Shown here piece by piece: positions 1 to 10,839 of a DNA stretch of 64,000 bases (its first letter is position 1; every line of letters starts with the position of its first letter). Both the position numbers and the translations under genes were made by a program. Source of the DNA: Halichondria panicea (taxonomy: Eukaryota; Porifera; Demospongiae; Suberitida; Halichondriidae). Where the stretch lies: the NCBI RefSeq assembly GCF_963675165.1, contig NC_087385.1, positions 3,410,501 to 3,474,500 on the forward strand. The letters are read 5' to 3'. Under the pieces are notes generated by a model. It was not told the origin of the DNA. It saw only the letters and a list, made by a program, of their open reading frames with translations, and ran no database searches.

Positions 1-283
1 ATTAAAGTTAGAGTTAACAAACATTTTTTGAAGGAGAATTAAGGAGCAGCAACTGGATAGATGAGAAACACTAATCCAGGGAGATCGCAATCTCCCATCA
101 ATGTCAGGCAAAGAAGAAGGCGTGGTCGAGCCCCCCTCCTTCTTTACGGCAAACCCGCAAGGTAGAACACGTGTATCTCACGTCACATTTAAGTGCAGTT
201 AATTCACATGCACATAATTATGTAAGATGTAAGTTTAAGAGGAAGGGGGGTAAACCCCCTATTGCATACCCCTGGATCCGCCG

Positions 284-540
284 CTACGCTGTTCACACTA
301 AAAAAGAAATGTAGTTTTCACGATACCTACTGGTCGATTTCTGTTGTACTTTCAGACAACACTGTCAGTGTGATAATGGTGTAGCCTAGGTGTAGTTAAT
401 AATACAGTGCTGGAACATGCAGAACATTTGTAGTATAAAATTTCTCTTTTAGTGTGAGGTCCCGGTTCACACTAAAAGAGAAATGTAGCGTTACAGGTTT
501 GTTGCTATCTCTGTATACTTTCAAACAGTATAATAGGTAT
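284..540. repeat. Duplicated segment with hairpin
   Basis: The stretch from GTTCACACTAAAA near 290 recurs near 466 in the same orientation with a similar continuation (AGAAATGTAG, later CTTTCA). Between them 438-486 is a hairpin: AAATTTCTCTTTTAGTGTGA opposite TTCACACTAAAAGAGAAAT, with a loop of about 8 bases. Confidence 0.65.
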
Positions 541-1025
541 GTATAATAGACCCATGCATGTCATAAAGCATCTAATACAATTTATATACATAGCTACAAA
601 AAAATTATACAGCTATATATTATGTATAATTAAGCTCATTTTTTCCATGGAAAACCGGCCAGTATACTCACTCCCAGTTTGTTTGCAGCCTGAGCTACAT
701 CTACATCTATAGCGGCTCATGATCCATAGTTCACTGACACTGTCAGAGGAAAACATTGTGCACTGGAAGTAAACAAAGGATTAGCTAAAATCTAACCATA
801 GATAGAACAGTAGGAGGGATTGGAAACGACCAGGCCACCCTGTGTAAACGGTTGAAATACTCTGCGTTATGATTTAGCGGTCGCGAACATTTTTGTGGTT
901 AACCGTTATGAAGTTCTCCTATCCACTAGCAATCACTCAGGGAGTCAGGGGCTGGGAGGTACTCTAGAGAAGTAAGTTTACACCAATGACAAACTGCTAT
1001 GATTTGTGCAATGACATCATTGTAA

Positions 1026-1700
1026 ATGATGAAGCAACGTTAGCTTGACTTCAGCATTATAATACGTCTTTTTCTATTACCCAAGTTGTGTACACATATC
1101 ACATACCCACAGGCATCAGCTCTATTTGTATGTTTATGTCTTGTTTTGTGACTTGCTTGTTTTTGGAGATAATACATTTTATATAGTTTCTAGGGTGTCA
1201 TTTGAGACTGAGTGTAAACTTCGTGTACCTGTTATAATCCGATATTTTTGAAAATAGATTTTCAAGGGCAGCTTTTTCCCTTTGGTATTGCTCAATAGTA
1301 CAGTAAGCAAAGTGACGGACGGAATTGCCTGTGAGGCCATTCGTAAAAAAACAAAACATGGAAATAATTGGTAGGCTCTCATTTTCGCTCTTAAGACCAT
1401 CACTTCTATGCATTCGTGGCACACGCTCCCACACCCACAATGCGCTGAAGAACAGTGACATTTCAATTGAGCTGGCTCTTAGCGAGAGCCACCTCAATTA
1501 ACAGTTGATGTACTTACATGTGTTTCTCACTACTTTATTATTTTTACAACTACATGCTTGCCCTCAGTATTAAAGGTTGCTTCCCTCCCCTCCCCAAAAA
1601 AACAAAAAAACATATTGGTGTCTGGAATTGGTGGTTGGGTATATAGTGTCATAGAGAAAGACTTTATATAATGCTAAAGTCAAGCTAACGTTGCTTCATT
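1026..1700. mobile_element. Non-autonomous TIR element, ~675 bp
   Basis: Both ends carry the inverted repeat GAAGCAACGTTAGCTTGACT followed by a similar stretch up to about 50 bases (left 1029-1075, right 1652-1698). The inside has no coding match. The left flank TTTGTGCAATGACATCATTG also occurs at about 37291. Confidence 0.7.
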
Positions 1701-3133
1701 TACACGACCCAAGTCGATCTTTCAAGCACCCTCGCTACTATACCAGACATTGTTGTATACCAGTATTGACTCATGTAGAACCCAGAACCACAACTAGTCG
1801 TCAGTATACTTTTTAAGAACAAAGCTGCCACAATTAAACTTAAAGCTATTATTATAAATTCGAGACTAATAACACTTTTTGTGCAATCAGTCATTCTAAC
1901 ATAATTGCAATTTCATTAATGCCAGTACAAGCTATATATAAGACTTCGGATTGTGTGTACTTAGTGCAACTACTAGCTACTGAGAGCTCTGTATCTCCCG
2001 AACCCATTCACATCCCAATACGAAACTTAAGTGCGATTAAGAGGAATATTATCAGAACATACTACCAAAATATTAAAATTAATATCCCGAAGGCCTCAAC
2101 ACTGGAGTCGATTGTTCACCAATTAATCTTTGACCCCAACCTCACTAGAAGGCATATTTATACAAATGAGAGCCTAATACTTATGCTACAACCACATACA
2201 ATTAGTTTCTAATACAGCAATCACTTCATGAGAAATGAGCATTTGCATGATGCAGTGTAGGTAAAAAACCTTTAATTTTTGCCACACTATAACCACGAAG
2301 CCATGAAACTTTAACCGCACATTTTTGTTGTGGTTTAATATTTCAACAACTACTACCGTATAGCGGGTATATTTTGAGGGTATAAAGTTTCGCGGATGGA
2401 CCATTACAAAAGATTTCGCGGATTTTATTTTCGTGGTCTGAAATCCAGCCTTTTGGCGCATGCGCACATCAACATGCAGCTGTACCTCCACACCGTTAGC
2501 CTCAAATCCATAATACTGAACACGCCTACTATTCAATAAAGATATAAATTTTCGTGGGTATAAATTTTTGCGGTACAGGCTCAATCCGCGAACATTTATA
2601 CCCTCGAAATATATCCGCAATACGGTAACCCATGCAACTTCCAGGCCGAACTCAACGCAAATAGACTTTTATCGAAAAACACATTCAGCAGCAGCAGAGG
2701 ACGGTGGCATTTATTGGCACCAATGTAACAATTTTACCTTATAATGCCAGCATAATTAATTCCTATACTAGTTGGGCGTGGCCCGACCTTCCGTTATCGG
2801 GTTGCAAGCTTGTCTGGGATTTTTCTGCTGCATTATGTAACACTGTTATGAATATTAATATTCTCAAGCGGGTGTTAACGGACTTGATGACGTGGCTAGG
2901 CTAAACACATACTAGGCTAAACAGCATACAGTTTCGTAACTAGATGCCAATAGAAGTTTGACCTTGGCTACTTGATGTTATGTAGATGGTAATGGTGTAA
3001 TCTGGCTAGTATGGCTTGTTTAGTACAATGCCCTACGGAGCACAGTATACAAAGGTATAATATTTCATGTGAAACATTAATGTACTGCTGCTGTAAAATG
3101 TTCGATCAGTAGAAACATAGTACTACTGGGAAT
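1701..3133. other. Intergenic, AP2S1 3' side
   Basis: Apart from the MITE at 2356-2625 I see nothing to annotate. TTTATT at 2710-2715 (AATAAA on the minus strand) could serve as a distant AP2S1 poly(A) signal, about 420 nt after the stop. Confidence 0.3.
2356..2625. mobile_element. MITE, CCGTATAGCGGG family
   Basis: The ends are inverted repeats (left CCGTATAGCGGGTATATTT, right AAATATATCCGCAATACGG) flanked by TA on both sides, which suggests a Tc1/mariner-type target site. About 270 bp, no coding capacity. Relatives are at 62679-62879 and as a half-element near 10830. Confidence 0.8.
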
Positions 3134-3783
3134 TCAGTCGAGTGTGTTTAGATAATGCAGCTGTTGGAGAACCTTTTGTTGACTGGTTTCCCGTATTTCA
3201 CCAGCAAGGAACATTTCATCCACAACAGCATACACCTGTAGTTACCAAAGTATGTGCATGAGTGTGTGTTTTATAGTACACATACTAAAAGAGAACACAC
3301 CTTGTAGAAATTGAAAACAAGATCCAGTTCGCACACATTGTGGAAGAATTCGTTCAGGACCTGCAATCAAGTGCACAACTCGTAGGGTGTTACGGTGATA
3401 AGCCCTTACCTCAACAAAGTTATGAATAGCTTCAAGGTAGGCCAAATTGTTGTCGTCTAGGTCCACACAGATAATGAAAAACAGACCGGCATAGCGGCGG
3501 TAGACAATTTTAAAGTTGCGAAACTGCAATGTAAGAGAGTTGCTGATCACTTCCCCAGAAAAAAGAAAACGTAGCGTACGTAATAATACATGTAGTTATG
3601 TAGCTACATTTAGTATAATTATATGCAACTTACAGCTACAAAGTTTGTATGTTTGGCATCCCTGACAGTTACAATCGAGTGAACTTCCTCAATCAGCTTC
3701 TGCTTTTCGTCATCCTCAAAGTGCATGTACCACTTTGCTAACCGAGTCTTTCCTGCTCGGTTTTGTATCAGAATGAAACGAAT
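3134..3783 (-). CDS. AP2S1: AP-2 complex subunit sigma (clathrin adaptor small chain)
   Basis: The small chain of the plasma-membrane AP-2 adaptor helps bind dileucine cargo signals and stabilises the complex in clathrin-mediated endocytosis. Exons: 3783-3634 ([39 protein letters not shown]), 3523-3410 ([30 protein letters not shown]), 3360-3301 ([20 protein letters not shown]), 3235-3134 ([19 protein letters not shown], ending LNTLD and TGA). All junctions are GT-AG in phase 0. The four exons give 141 residues; with an initiator Met the total is 142, identical to the human length. The coding part of the first large exon starts with Ile2, so the Met must be in a separate upstream exon. Confidence 0.96.
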
Positions 3784-4334
3784 CTGGATAAAATACAGTA
3801 TCACAAGGGTCAATTAATGCACTGACAGAGTGTGGTATGTACAAAAAGACAGCCATCTCGTTTTGCCAGTAAGTTACTCATTCCGTACTGCACCGTTAAT
3901 ATGAAGCACGTACACTGTACTACATACAATGTCTGGTAACAATAGAAAGTGCCTACACAATCTACAAGAAGTGAGGGCATATTCGAAAGTGTCCACAATG
4001 TTCCAGGAAGTTTGTAGTGAAAAAGTGATAAGAATCACAACACTTGTTTCCATACCGAATAGAATGGAAGGAGAAAAGTCAGAGGATGCGTAACCACAGA
4101 TAGAAGATGATTGGTAACGGAAGTACACTAACATTCGATTTACTCATGTTTTAATTGAGGCTGTTTCAACAAGCCAAAGCTATAGATGGGCAGGACTTGG
4201 GCCATGCCCATCTAGCCAATTTGATGGCCTATTTCTACACACAGTGCATAATAAACCACTAGCCCAGTCTGTGCAACTCACTTATATTTAAAGGTATATA
4301 CCTACATGTACATGTATTGTAGTATTAGCAATAC

Positions 4335-4870
4335 AAGACTAAACTAGAGCACTAAAGTGCAAACCCTCGGCTGGTGACGTGACATGATTAGCAGTGCATG
4401 TAGTGATGAATATCATGTAGGACTTATTAAACTGTCTATATAGCACAGACCTGACTGGAGGCATGCTGAAACATTTGAGAACATGGTTTTATATGCACTG
4501 TGGACTAGGATCACAGCAAAGAAGCCTGGAATCTCATGCAGAGAAGTATGGCTCCTGGAATAGGATCCCAGAGTCAGCTAACAGAGAAACTGAACCAGAC
4601 ACAATTCTAGCTTTCTATTGATTCGACCCTTTTTTCCACAAACAATCAGTAATTATTGTTTCGAATAATAGCCGCATCTATGGTTTATGTAGTACGCAAA
4701 AAGCTTCTTAGGTTTAGCTCGCCTTTTCTGCGAAACAAAACTTCTTTGGTTTCCCTACGTACAAATTGTGATGCCTAAATCACCAGGTAAGCCAAACTGA
4801 GCGACAGACACACGGACACACAGACAGACTAACAGACTACTGTAACCGAGGCCGCCTATATACACGCCTT
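4335..4870 (+). repeat. Dispersed repeat R3, full-length copy
   Basis: The unit runs from AGAGCACTAAAGTGCAAACC through CTGGAGGCATGCTGAAACA, CTAGCTTTCTATTGATTCG and CGACAGACACACGGACACAC to ACCGAGGCCGCC. The reverse-strand copy at 48190-48728 has the same order. Partial copies are near 15930-16220, 56730-57240, 58390-58540 and 63180-63240. Non-coding; the class is unknown. Confidence 0.7.
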
Positions 4871-5079
4871 GGATTAATAACCCCAGTACACTTACAAAAA
4901 ATGTATAACTGCACTGGAGTGTCCCTTTTTACTGGGTGTGGTCAGTCATTAGCAAGTACCACACTTTCGCAGGTATAAATTTCAGCTATTTCAGAAAAAT
5001 CGCAAATTAATTTGTACTCGCAGATAATTGGAAAATGCAATGTAGTTTAATGAGTTAAACGTAGTTAACGGGGAAGTAC

Positions 5080-5420
5080 CCTAACCGCGGCGTTGCCTCG
5101 GGTACACGCTATGATAACAAAGGCTTGGCCCTGGCCTTACCGCGCGTGCGCAGTATCTGCCACACACGTGTCAGTAGCCAGAGTGTTGTAAAAGACTCAT
5201 GTAACTCTTTGCCTCCCACCCTCCCATTCACATCGGTTAGAGCCCTAACCACCTTTTCCATCCGACGATGTTGATTTATCGGTTTGGGGGGGCTGAATGA
5301 AGGCCCCCAACACTTAAGTGCTTAAGGCTAATCGCGGGGCCCGTCTCTCAGTACTCCCCCAAAAACCTAACCGCAGTCACGTGACCTCCAACCTCTAGCG
5401 CAACAGAGACGTGGGGGACT
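5080..5420. promoter_or_regulatory. GC-rich block upstream of AP2S1 coding exons, possible promoter
   Basis: This stretch is clearly richer in G+C than its AT-rich surroundings. It has a GCGCGTGCGC (NRF1-like) site at 5142-5151 and a TCACGTGA palindrome at 5377-5384. It lies 1.3 kb upstream of the first recognised AP2S1 exon. If the Met exon is at 6506 this block would be intronic, so promoter status is open. Confidence 0.3.
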
Positions 5421-5744
5421 TGACCTACGCTTAGACCCGGTACTGCCAAAATATGACATAATATCCTCGCACCGGATATGACGCCTTCGCTATAATTATA
5501 CCACAATCTGTACAACCATAGTTAAATGAATATAAAACGACTTGTGAGTAATTAGAAACGCTATGAATAACAACTGCAATAATTGCACGCTGTCAATGAC
5601 AATGTATGGTTTTCGAATAACGGCCACTGCTAAATAATAAAACTGCAGAGAACTTCATCAGTTACTCCTGCAATGAGTAGCCTTGCCATTGCAATCCCAT
5701 AATTATTGCACCCTTGACCGTACTATTAATTATACTAACAATAC

Positions 5745-6255
5745 AGTAAGACCTCGATTTAAGGTGACACTTCTAAATAATTACGAAGCCAGAAGTCGTT
5801 TCTTTTAGAGGTTAAACAATTTTGTTGAAGTTCTGGTGTCGCATATTTAGAGGGTCATATCTAATTGAAGGTAGCTCCAACTACCCTACTTGCCTCGATT
5901 TGAGGCCACATAAATATTTGCTATAACATACAGTGGAACCTCTGAATAAAGGACATTTTGGGAGCAGAGCTTTTGTCCGGTGGGAGGTTCAGCCATATCA
6001 AGGAATTACAGATAGTATGTTCATGTATTGTCTGTATGGACCCTATGTATAGTTCAAGAAGCTAAGGAACTAGCTGAAATCAAAGATATAAAGCTTCTTG
6101 CGGCCTAGAATCGAGGCTGTGGTTTGACCTCTATTTAGGGAGCGACAAAAAAGTTTGTCAATGCAGCAGTCGCTACTTTTAGAGGTCAGAAAATTGGAAA
6201 GATCGAGGGTGTCGCATATTTGGAGGGTCGCTTTAAATCAAATAAGTACGGTATT
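5745..6255. mobile_element. Decayed TIR elements
   Basis: Segments such as AGACCTCGATTTAAGGTGAC (5751) and CGAGGGTGTCGCATATTTGG (6204, with a sister at 5845) and a second start CAGTGGAACCTCTGAATAAA (5931) are typical ends of pogo/Tc1-like MITEs. Borders are unclear because the pieces are nested. Confidence 0.4.
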
Positions 6256-6505
6256 AGTGGACTTCTAAGTCTATGTTTATGTTTTTGTTCATGTTTGTTT
6301 TTCAAGGCATCAATCTAGCTGATAAGACTCCGCTGGTTAAATAACTACTACTACTACACTGAGTAAATGGTTCCCAACCCTTCGCACACATACACGTGAC
6401 ATGGGGCAGTGAAGAAAATGTGTTACAACTGCAAACAATAATGTACACGTCAGGGTCTAGCACCTCCAGCCAGCTAACCCAACACAACACCAATGGTTCA
6501 CCCAC

Positions 6506-6508
6506 CAT
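6506..6508 (-). other. AP2S1: Candidate AP2S1 initiator (Met-only) exon
   Basis: An ATG directly followed by GTGGGTGA could be the end of a 5' exon that supplies only the Met, joined in phase 0 to Ile2 at 3783. It has A at -3. It is the best ATG+GT combination I found between 3784 and 7000, but such a short match can be chance; another ATG followed by GTTGTA at about 5513-5515 is weaker. Confidence 0.25.
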
Positions 6509-6677
6509 AATACTCAGAACAGGAACACAGCAGGCTTGAATAATTCACAGCTAGAGCTATATATATATGTATCTAGCTAGCTAACTCTAGCTAGCTGGGT
6601 TTCTTGTTTTTCGTGTAAGGTTGAGCTCCAATATTATTTTCACAGCGTTTAATTGGGTTGGCGAGCTTGCTGACCCA

Positions 6678-6723
6678 TAGCCTCGAATCCAGGCCGATTA
6701 AAATCGGCGTGGTCTCGAGGCTA
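6678..6723. mobile_element. Short MITE, TAGCCTCGA family
   Basis: The 46-bp palindromic unit begins TAGCCTCGAATCCAGGCCG and ends CTCGAGGCTA. Relatives in the window: 12970-13050, inside 13802-14291 twice, 16640, 23451-23536, 25380, 25494-25545, 36849-36915, 37350-37449, and an end at 62611-62628. Confidence 0.75.
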
Positions 6724-6856
6724 GCTGACCAAGGCAGAGGAGGGTCAAAAGGTCACTAATGAATTATCACGTGAGCTTACTTTTTGTATATTTGCAGTGT
6801 GACCAAGGGCGTATGAAGAGAAGAGGGGCATGCAACTCGCAATGTATACTGTGTAG

Positions 6857-6927
6857 TAGACTGGCGGCGACAGCCGCCCGAGCGCGTAGCGCGAGCTACG
6901 CACGCAAGGGGCTGTTGCCGCCAGTCT
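6857..6927. repeat. GC-rich hairpin, 71 bp
   Basis: AGACTGGCGGCGACAGC at the left pairs with GCTGTTGCCGCCAGTCT at the right (one mismatch), and the loop has an inner stem around CGCGTAGCGCGAGCTACGC. Its composition is very different from the AT-rich flanks. Confidence 0.75.
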
Positions 6928-7738
6928 AACTGTGTAGTCGTCAAAAAACTGATGAGTCAGCAGGATATACTATATTTAGCCAACCGCCTACACATAAATA
7001 GGTGTGCTAGTGGGCGTGAACACTGTTATACTAGAAATTTACCGCAAAATTAATTTAGAAGAGCTTTATAGAATTGATCAATGGCTACTTCTAGTCTAGC
7101 ATTGGTCCTTCTCTTCCGCTTGTTGACCTTTGTGGCTAACTCTACCCAACAGTAACAGTGCTAGCTAGCTAGCTGGCTTGGTGACTATTATGGAGTAAGT
7201 GCACGTGCAATCTATTTTTAGTGCACACGCCCCTCCCATTTGTAATTTGATAGATTGTAGTTGCATGCCCTCTTCTCTTGGTGTGACTGCTTTTACACGC
7301 TTGTAGTGCCACAAATCCGAAATGCCTAAAAAATAGGAAATGAAGAGCATTATGGGTGTGGCACTGTGGGTGTGTCTGGAATTCGCACTCATAAAATTGA
7401 AATGCGCGTGTGTGTGCGTGACACTATAGTGTCATCTTATAAGAACCACAACAGACAAGAGCAATTAGTTCTATTCCAACACCTGTGCTGTATATGCTGC
7501 CCCAAGCTAGATCTACCACTGAGTATATAGTTGATGAGCTGTCAGCCTGGTTTTTCATTATCGGCCATGTGAGCTGCATAATCCATTTCAGTCTGCTGTC
7601 AATGCCGGCTGAAGAGGAGGCCCATGTAAGTCCATGCACATTGATTTATACTTTAGCACTCTTCACAATCTTGCAGCTGTAGATCTGCAGAGATGAGTCA
7701 TTATAATTTTATTACCGGATTTTCTGAATCTGAAGCTG

Positions 7739-7963
7739 TAACCTCGAGACCAGCCTTTCGTATCTGAAAGAACACCTGGTCAAGTTCCAATGTGCAACTT
7801 GTCTAGCTGAGTCAGCGTTTTACAGTATCATAATGATATTCACGGGTAATACACCTTGTGCGGGTAGTTATCGGTCCAAAAAATTCCTGTATTCTAGAAC
7901 GAGTGCTACATTGGAACTTGACCAGGCGTTCTTTCAGATAACGAACGGCTGGTCTCGAGGCTA
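7739..7963. mobile_element. MITE with ~65-bp inverted ends
   Basis: The left end AACCTCGAGACCAGCC continues through CTGAAAGAACACCTGGTCAA; the right end is its inverse (TTGACCAGGCGTTCTTTCAG, ending GGCTGGTCTCGAGGCTA). 225 bp, non-coding. Its terminus resembles the TAGCCTCGA family. Confidence 0.75.
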
Positions 7964-10260
7964 TACTGAAGCTGGCCCACAGCAAAATGTATACCAATAT
8001 CAACAACTGGAGAGTACTAGATATATACACAGGCGCGCATCATTATATATTATATGCAACTATAATTATTATATCAGTGCCCATAATAATTATACACACA
8101 TCATGCATGTCAAGACATTCAAATACAATTACAGGCTGTAATAAATTAATTATAGAAAACAACGTTTGGAAAGAAGAGACTTGACCGTATATCTTCCCTT
8201 CCCGAAAAATGCTTATAAGGCTTTGATGTCTTTGATTGAAAGGTCGTGTACATATCAATGTATATATTTACCTGTACACACACCGAACAAATCTTGCTGT
8301 ACTGAAGTAGAGAATCCTCCCTCTCACATACGTCTCCGAAAAGAGGATAATTTTTATTGCCAACACTTGTACTAATGAATCAAGAGAAGTTGCCTTTTCG
8401 ATCGCTCAAAAGGAGATGGCACACGAAAGCTCATGCATGCAGAAAGAGACATAAAAACAATTGTTTAAGTATCAGCTAGGCCATGCACCAAAGCCAATTT
8501 TGATTACAAAGCCCCTCTCAAACACGTTACATCTTAGGAGAAACTCCAGATCAATTTGATGAGCGTGATAGATGCACCGATCACCGTGTTGATGGCAAGA
8601 AGTATACCAGTGGATGCTATCTCTTATGTATCGATGTATGCTCACGTTACTTGCACTTGTAGCTTTGCTCGCTGTATTCTAAAGACATATATAGCTGTTG
8701 TGTCTGAGCAGTTACTCCACATATTCTCTGACCTTGGTACGTCATCTGTCATTCAAATAAGTGATAAGTGATATATATATGGGTTCCGAGTTTATGGGGG
8801 TGGTAGAAAGGCCCGGGTGCATGGCTGGTAAAAACTAATCCTTATCAAGAGGAGTTAAGTGGCGTATTATGTGGCAGAGAATTGGAGACTGGTTCAGCAT
8901 TAGGCTGTTTCTCGGTCAACAATTTTATATATATCGTTTTAAACGACCAGGCAGTGTATGTCGTAATCAAGCTACCCCTAGAGCACATACTTTCCAAAAC
9001 ATGACAAATATCTATACTATATAGTTCATGCGATTACTTGCACCTCAGTGAAATCAGAAAGAAGCTCACTGAGGTAATTACTACAGAATCTACATTAAAG
9101 CTATACTCCGTATGATCAAGACAGCATGAATGGACTGAATTGGGGCTTCAAAATTTGAACTTTGTACCTACAGATAGAGATCGGCCAAGTTGTGATTTAG
9201 CTGTAAACTGTTATACGCTTACCTTAAGTTACTATTGCCTAAACTTCACGTGAGCTGACGTAAGCTAATTAAAACCAAATAGCGTAAAAAACTACAACAA
9301 AAAAAGCATAAAGATCTAGTCTATAAAATCTAAAATTTTAACTTTGTTCCTTGCTCTATAATAATTATATTAATAGTATTATGGTTTACTTACAAATGTA
9401 TATAAACTGCATGCATGTTACACTTATCTCAAGTGGTTTTTTTGCAATTTACTAGTTGCCCAAAACTTCCAAGTGAACTGCAAAGGCAGTGTACTTATAA
9501 TGGCAACCATGCATGCATGCATAAAAGTATAAGAATGATAACTATTATACGCATGCAATGCATGTACAATTATAATAATTATGTACGTACTTCTTAAGAG
9601 ATGCATATATTCTGTTCCTCTTCTGGCTCAGTATATATAATGGCTTTCATGCACATGCAGGATGAAAGATCTCATCGCACTCTTTGAGACAAGATAAAGT
9701 CAAAATGAGGACAGTGTGCGGTTGACAATGATCGAGGAGGTTGAATACAACTGGGTATATATATAGAAGCATCTCCCTGTCTATTATACCAAATCATACA
9801 ACACTGGTTTGTCAATAGGTCTGTCCATGCATTAAACAATACTGTATAAGCAATGTGCAGAGGCATATACAGTAATACTGGACTCTCGTTAATCCAGCCA
9901 CCCTTGTGCAGCTTTGCCGGAATATCGAGGTGGCCGCATTTCATAAAATAGCCGCGGCTAAAAAAAGCAACCCTACCTCAGATCTAATGACTAATTTTGC
10001 GGTTTCTATTTAAGTGTAATCCTGCCAAACCACACCCCAAACGTCATATCCGGCCGTAATAAACATTAAGCCTAGTTTGGGACAGTCAATACTGCATGGC
10101 CAGTATATATATGGAATAGCGAGTGGCCGCATTTCAGGGCGAGTTTTGTGCAGTAAAAATCTAGCTAGCAATCTGTGCTAAACTAAATAGCCGGTATATA
10201 ATTATTGAGGTGGCCCTACTCAGTCAGAGAGCTGAGTTTATACTGAGAATGAGACCATGC
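7964..10260. other. Intergenic, AT-rich
   Basis: No coding match on either strand. It holds simple CATG-rich stretches (9490-9570) and GGTGGCCGCATTTCA motifs at 9930 and 10120. Open frames here are short and uncharacteristic. Confidence 0.4.
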
Positions 10261-10261
10261 A

Positions 10262-10570
10262 CATACAAGATGCTCATAGATCATTCACCCCGTGCGTTGG
10301 TTGAGCTTCAAAGCGGAAAACGGATACAGTAACTTTTTATTGTAATGTCTTTATGATTACGGGAATGATCGTGAATTGGGAACGATCGTGGATCTATGAT
10401 TATAGTTGTTTTTTGTCGTCGTAGAAGATCGCCTACGAGTTTCACAATAATAAGTATATGGACAGTCTCAATCATCAGCAGTTAAAGCAGTTCATGATTA
10501 AAGTGCATGTATTATATAGTTTGCTTAAACAGCTCATTTTTGTGTCCACATGCACACACACTTACACAGA
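10262..10570. repeat. Dispersed repeat R4
   Basis: Starts near ATGCTCATAGATCATTCACC and contains GATCGCCTACGAGTTTC. The same order occurs at 57267-57530 (ATGCTCATAGAGCATTCACC, GATCACCTACAAGTTTC). Two diverged copies, non-coding. Confidence 0.6.
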
Positions 10571-10839
10571 CTAGTTACCTTATAGCGAGAAATGTTCACG
10601 TGTGCAAATCACTGTACAAGTATTGTTCAAGTATTGTGTTCAACAAGTAATATTTTCACTATTTGGCCTCAGAGCCCTCAGCAGGATTGCTCGTGGGTTC
10701 TAATATTTGCGGTTGAATGCCACCCACCAATGTAAAATACCAGTGTGTGGGAGTTTATGCTGGTTTTAATTTCCCCGTTAACTTCTCTGCCCTCGAAAGC
10801 AAAATTTTGCATATCACGAAAATTTCCCGCTATACGGTA

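Noticed and set aside
7485-7682. 65-residue hydrophobic open frame (plus strand)
   Set aside because: A single short frame with no start context or homologue; the minus strand is equally open in the same place.
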